Of a DNA stretch of 64,000 nt, positions 63,801 to 64,000 are shown piece after piece. Numbering within the stretch: position 1 is the stretch's first letter; each line of letters opens with the position of its first letter. The DNA is from Amia ocellicauda (lineage: Eukaryota > Chordata > Actinopteri > Amiiformes > Amiidae). The stretch covers positions 8,426,501 to 8,490,500 of the forward strand of contig NC_089856.1 of the NCBI RefSeq assembly GCF_036373705.1. Reading direction: 5' to 3'. The notes beneath the pieces are model-generated. The model saw nothing but the letters and a program-made list of their open reading frames with translations, made no database searches and had not been told where the DNA came from. A program made the position numbers and the translations under genes.

Positions 63801-64000
63801 TGGGCTGTCATCTCAAAAGACACCCTTGTCTAACATTCCTAATGATATCAGACGGTCCCCAATTTCCTGCCTTAAGGGATCTCCATTTATTCTTCAGTAT
63901 TTACAGAAACGGGACCCCTGACAAGGTGCAGAAAACTGAATGCTGTGAGTTGTTCCTTTTTTCTCCAAATCAGGCTGATGACACTCTTTGTGCTCTCACT
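60866..64000 (-). other. prph: Intron 1 of the peripherin-like gene (partial)
   Basis: No match to the expected first exon (head and coil 1A) is seen on the minus strand, so intron 1 appears to exceed 3.1 kb. It contains a TGACGTCA site at 61383-61390, an L2-tail fragment (61805-61910), and a complex non-repetitive block at about 62560-63060 that could be a conserved regulatory element. Confidence 0.55.
61805..61910 (-). repeat. L2-type tail fragment
   Basis: CGGCAGATGCCCTTAGCCAG then GGCGACTTACAATTTACAC, the reverse complement of the L2/SINE tail. Confidence 0.6.

Noticed and set aside
60866-64000. Search for exon 1 of the intermediate filament gene
   Set aside because: No sequence able to encode the coil 1A start or a head domain is seen on the minus strand. 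The exon probably lies outside the window.
1-64000. CRISPR arrays, operons, phage or plasmid features
   Set aside because: The window is animal nuclear DNA. The repeats seen are microsatellites and transposons, with no spaced direct repeats.

Overview
The window is nuclear DNA from a ray-finned fish. The evidence is split vertebrate genes with GT-AG introns, a eukaryotic tRNA-Ser, Tc1/mariner and hAT transposons, L2-type LINE tails and long simple repeats. The species cannot be fixed from the sequence. No operon, CRISPR array or prokaryotic feature is present.

Layout. Positions 1-6605 are repeat-rich intergenic DNA. Positions 6606 to about 36000 hold one large minus-strand gene, timeless (replication-fork protection and circadian-related factor). 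It was rebuilt as one noncoding first exon plus 29 coding exons, with reading frame preserved across every junction and 1257 codons before the stop. Its introns are full of mobile DNA: a DD36E Tc1/mariner copy, two internally deleted Tc1/mariner copies, an L2 LINE with reverse transcriptase, a hAT-type element, and a 1.4-kb inverted-repeat element that makes up nearly all of intron 3. A CpG-rich promoter with a perfect CRE palindrome sits at about 35.74-36.01 kb. Positions 36.0-42.9 kb are intergenic, with a decayed DD34E Tc1 copy and a large AT-rich palindrome. Positions 42979-46010 hold a complete six-exon minus-strand TRIM gene (RING, B-box, coiled coil, PRY-SPRY; 469 codons) with an interferon-response-like GAAANNGAAA element about 65 bp before its start codon. 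Positions 46.1-55.8 kb are mostly intergenic, with a second DD36E copy, an intact tRNA-Ser(CGA) and an orphan CRE/CCAAT promoter-like patch. Positions 55872-60865 hold the last eight exons of a minus-strand type III intermediate-filament gene, best matched to peripherin. Its first exon lies beyond 64000.

The three protein genes are all on the minus strand but have unrelated jobs: genome maintenance, probable innate immunity, and neuronal cytoskeleton. No joint pathway is implied. I did not find a clearly undescribed biological system. The observations most worth checking are the transposon-filled intron 3, two nearly identical DD36E transposons each broken by a different lesion, the interferon-type element before the TRIM gene, and the orphan CRE promoter beside the tRNA gene.
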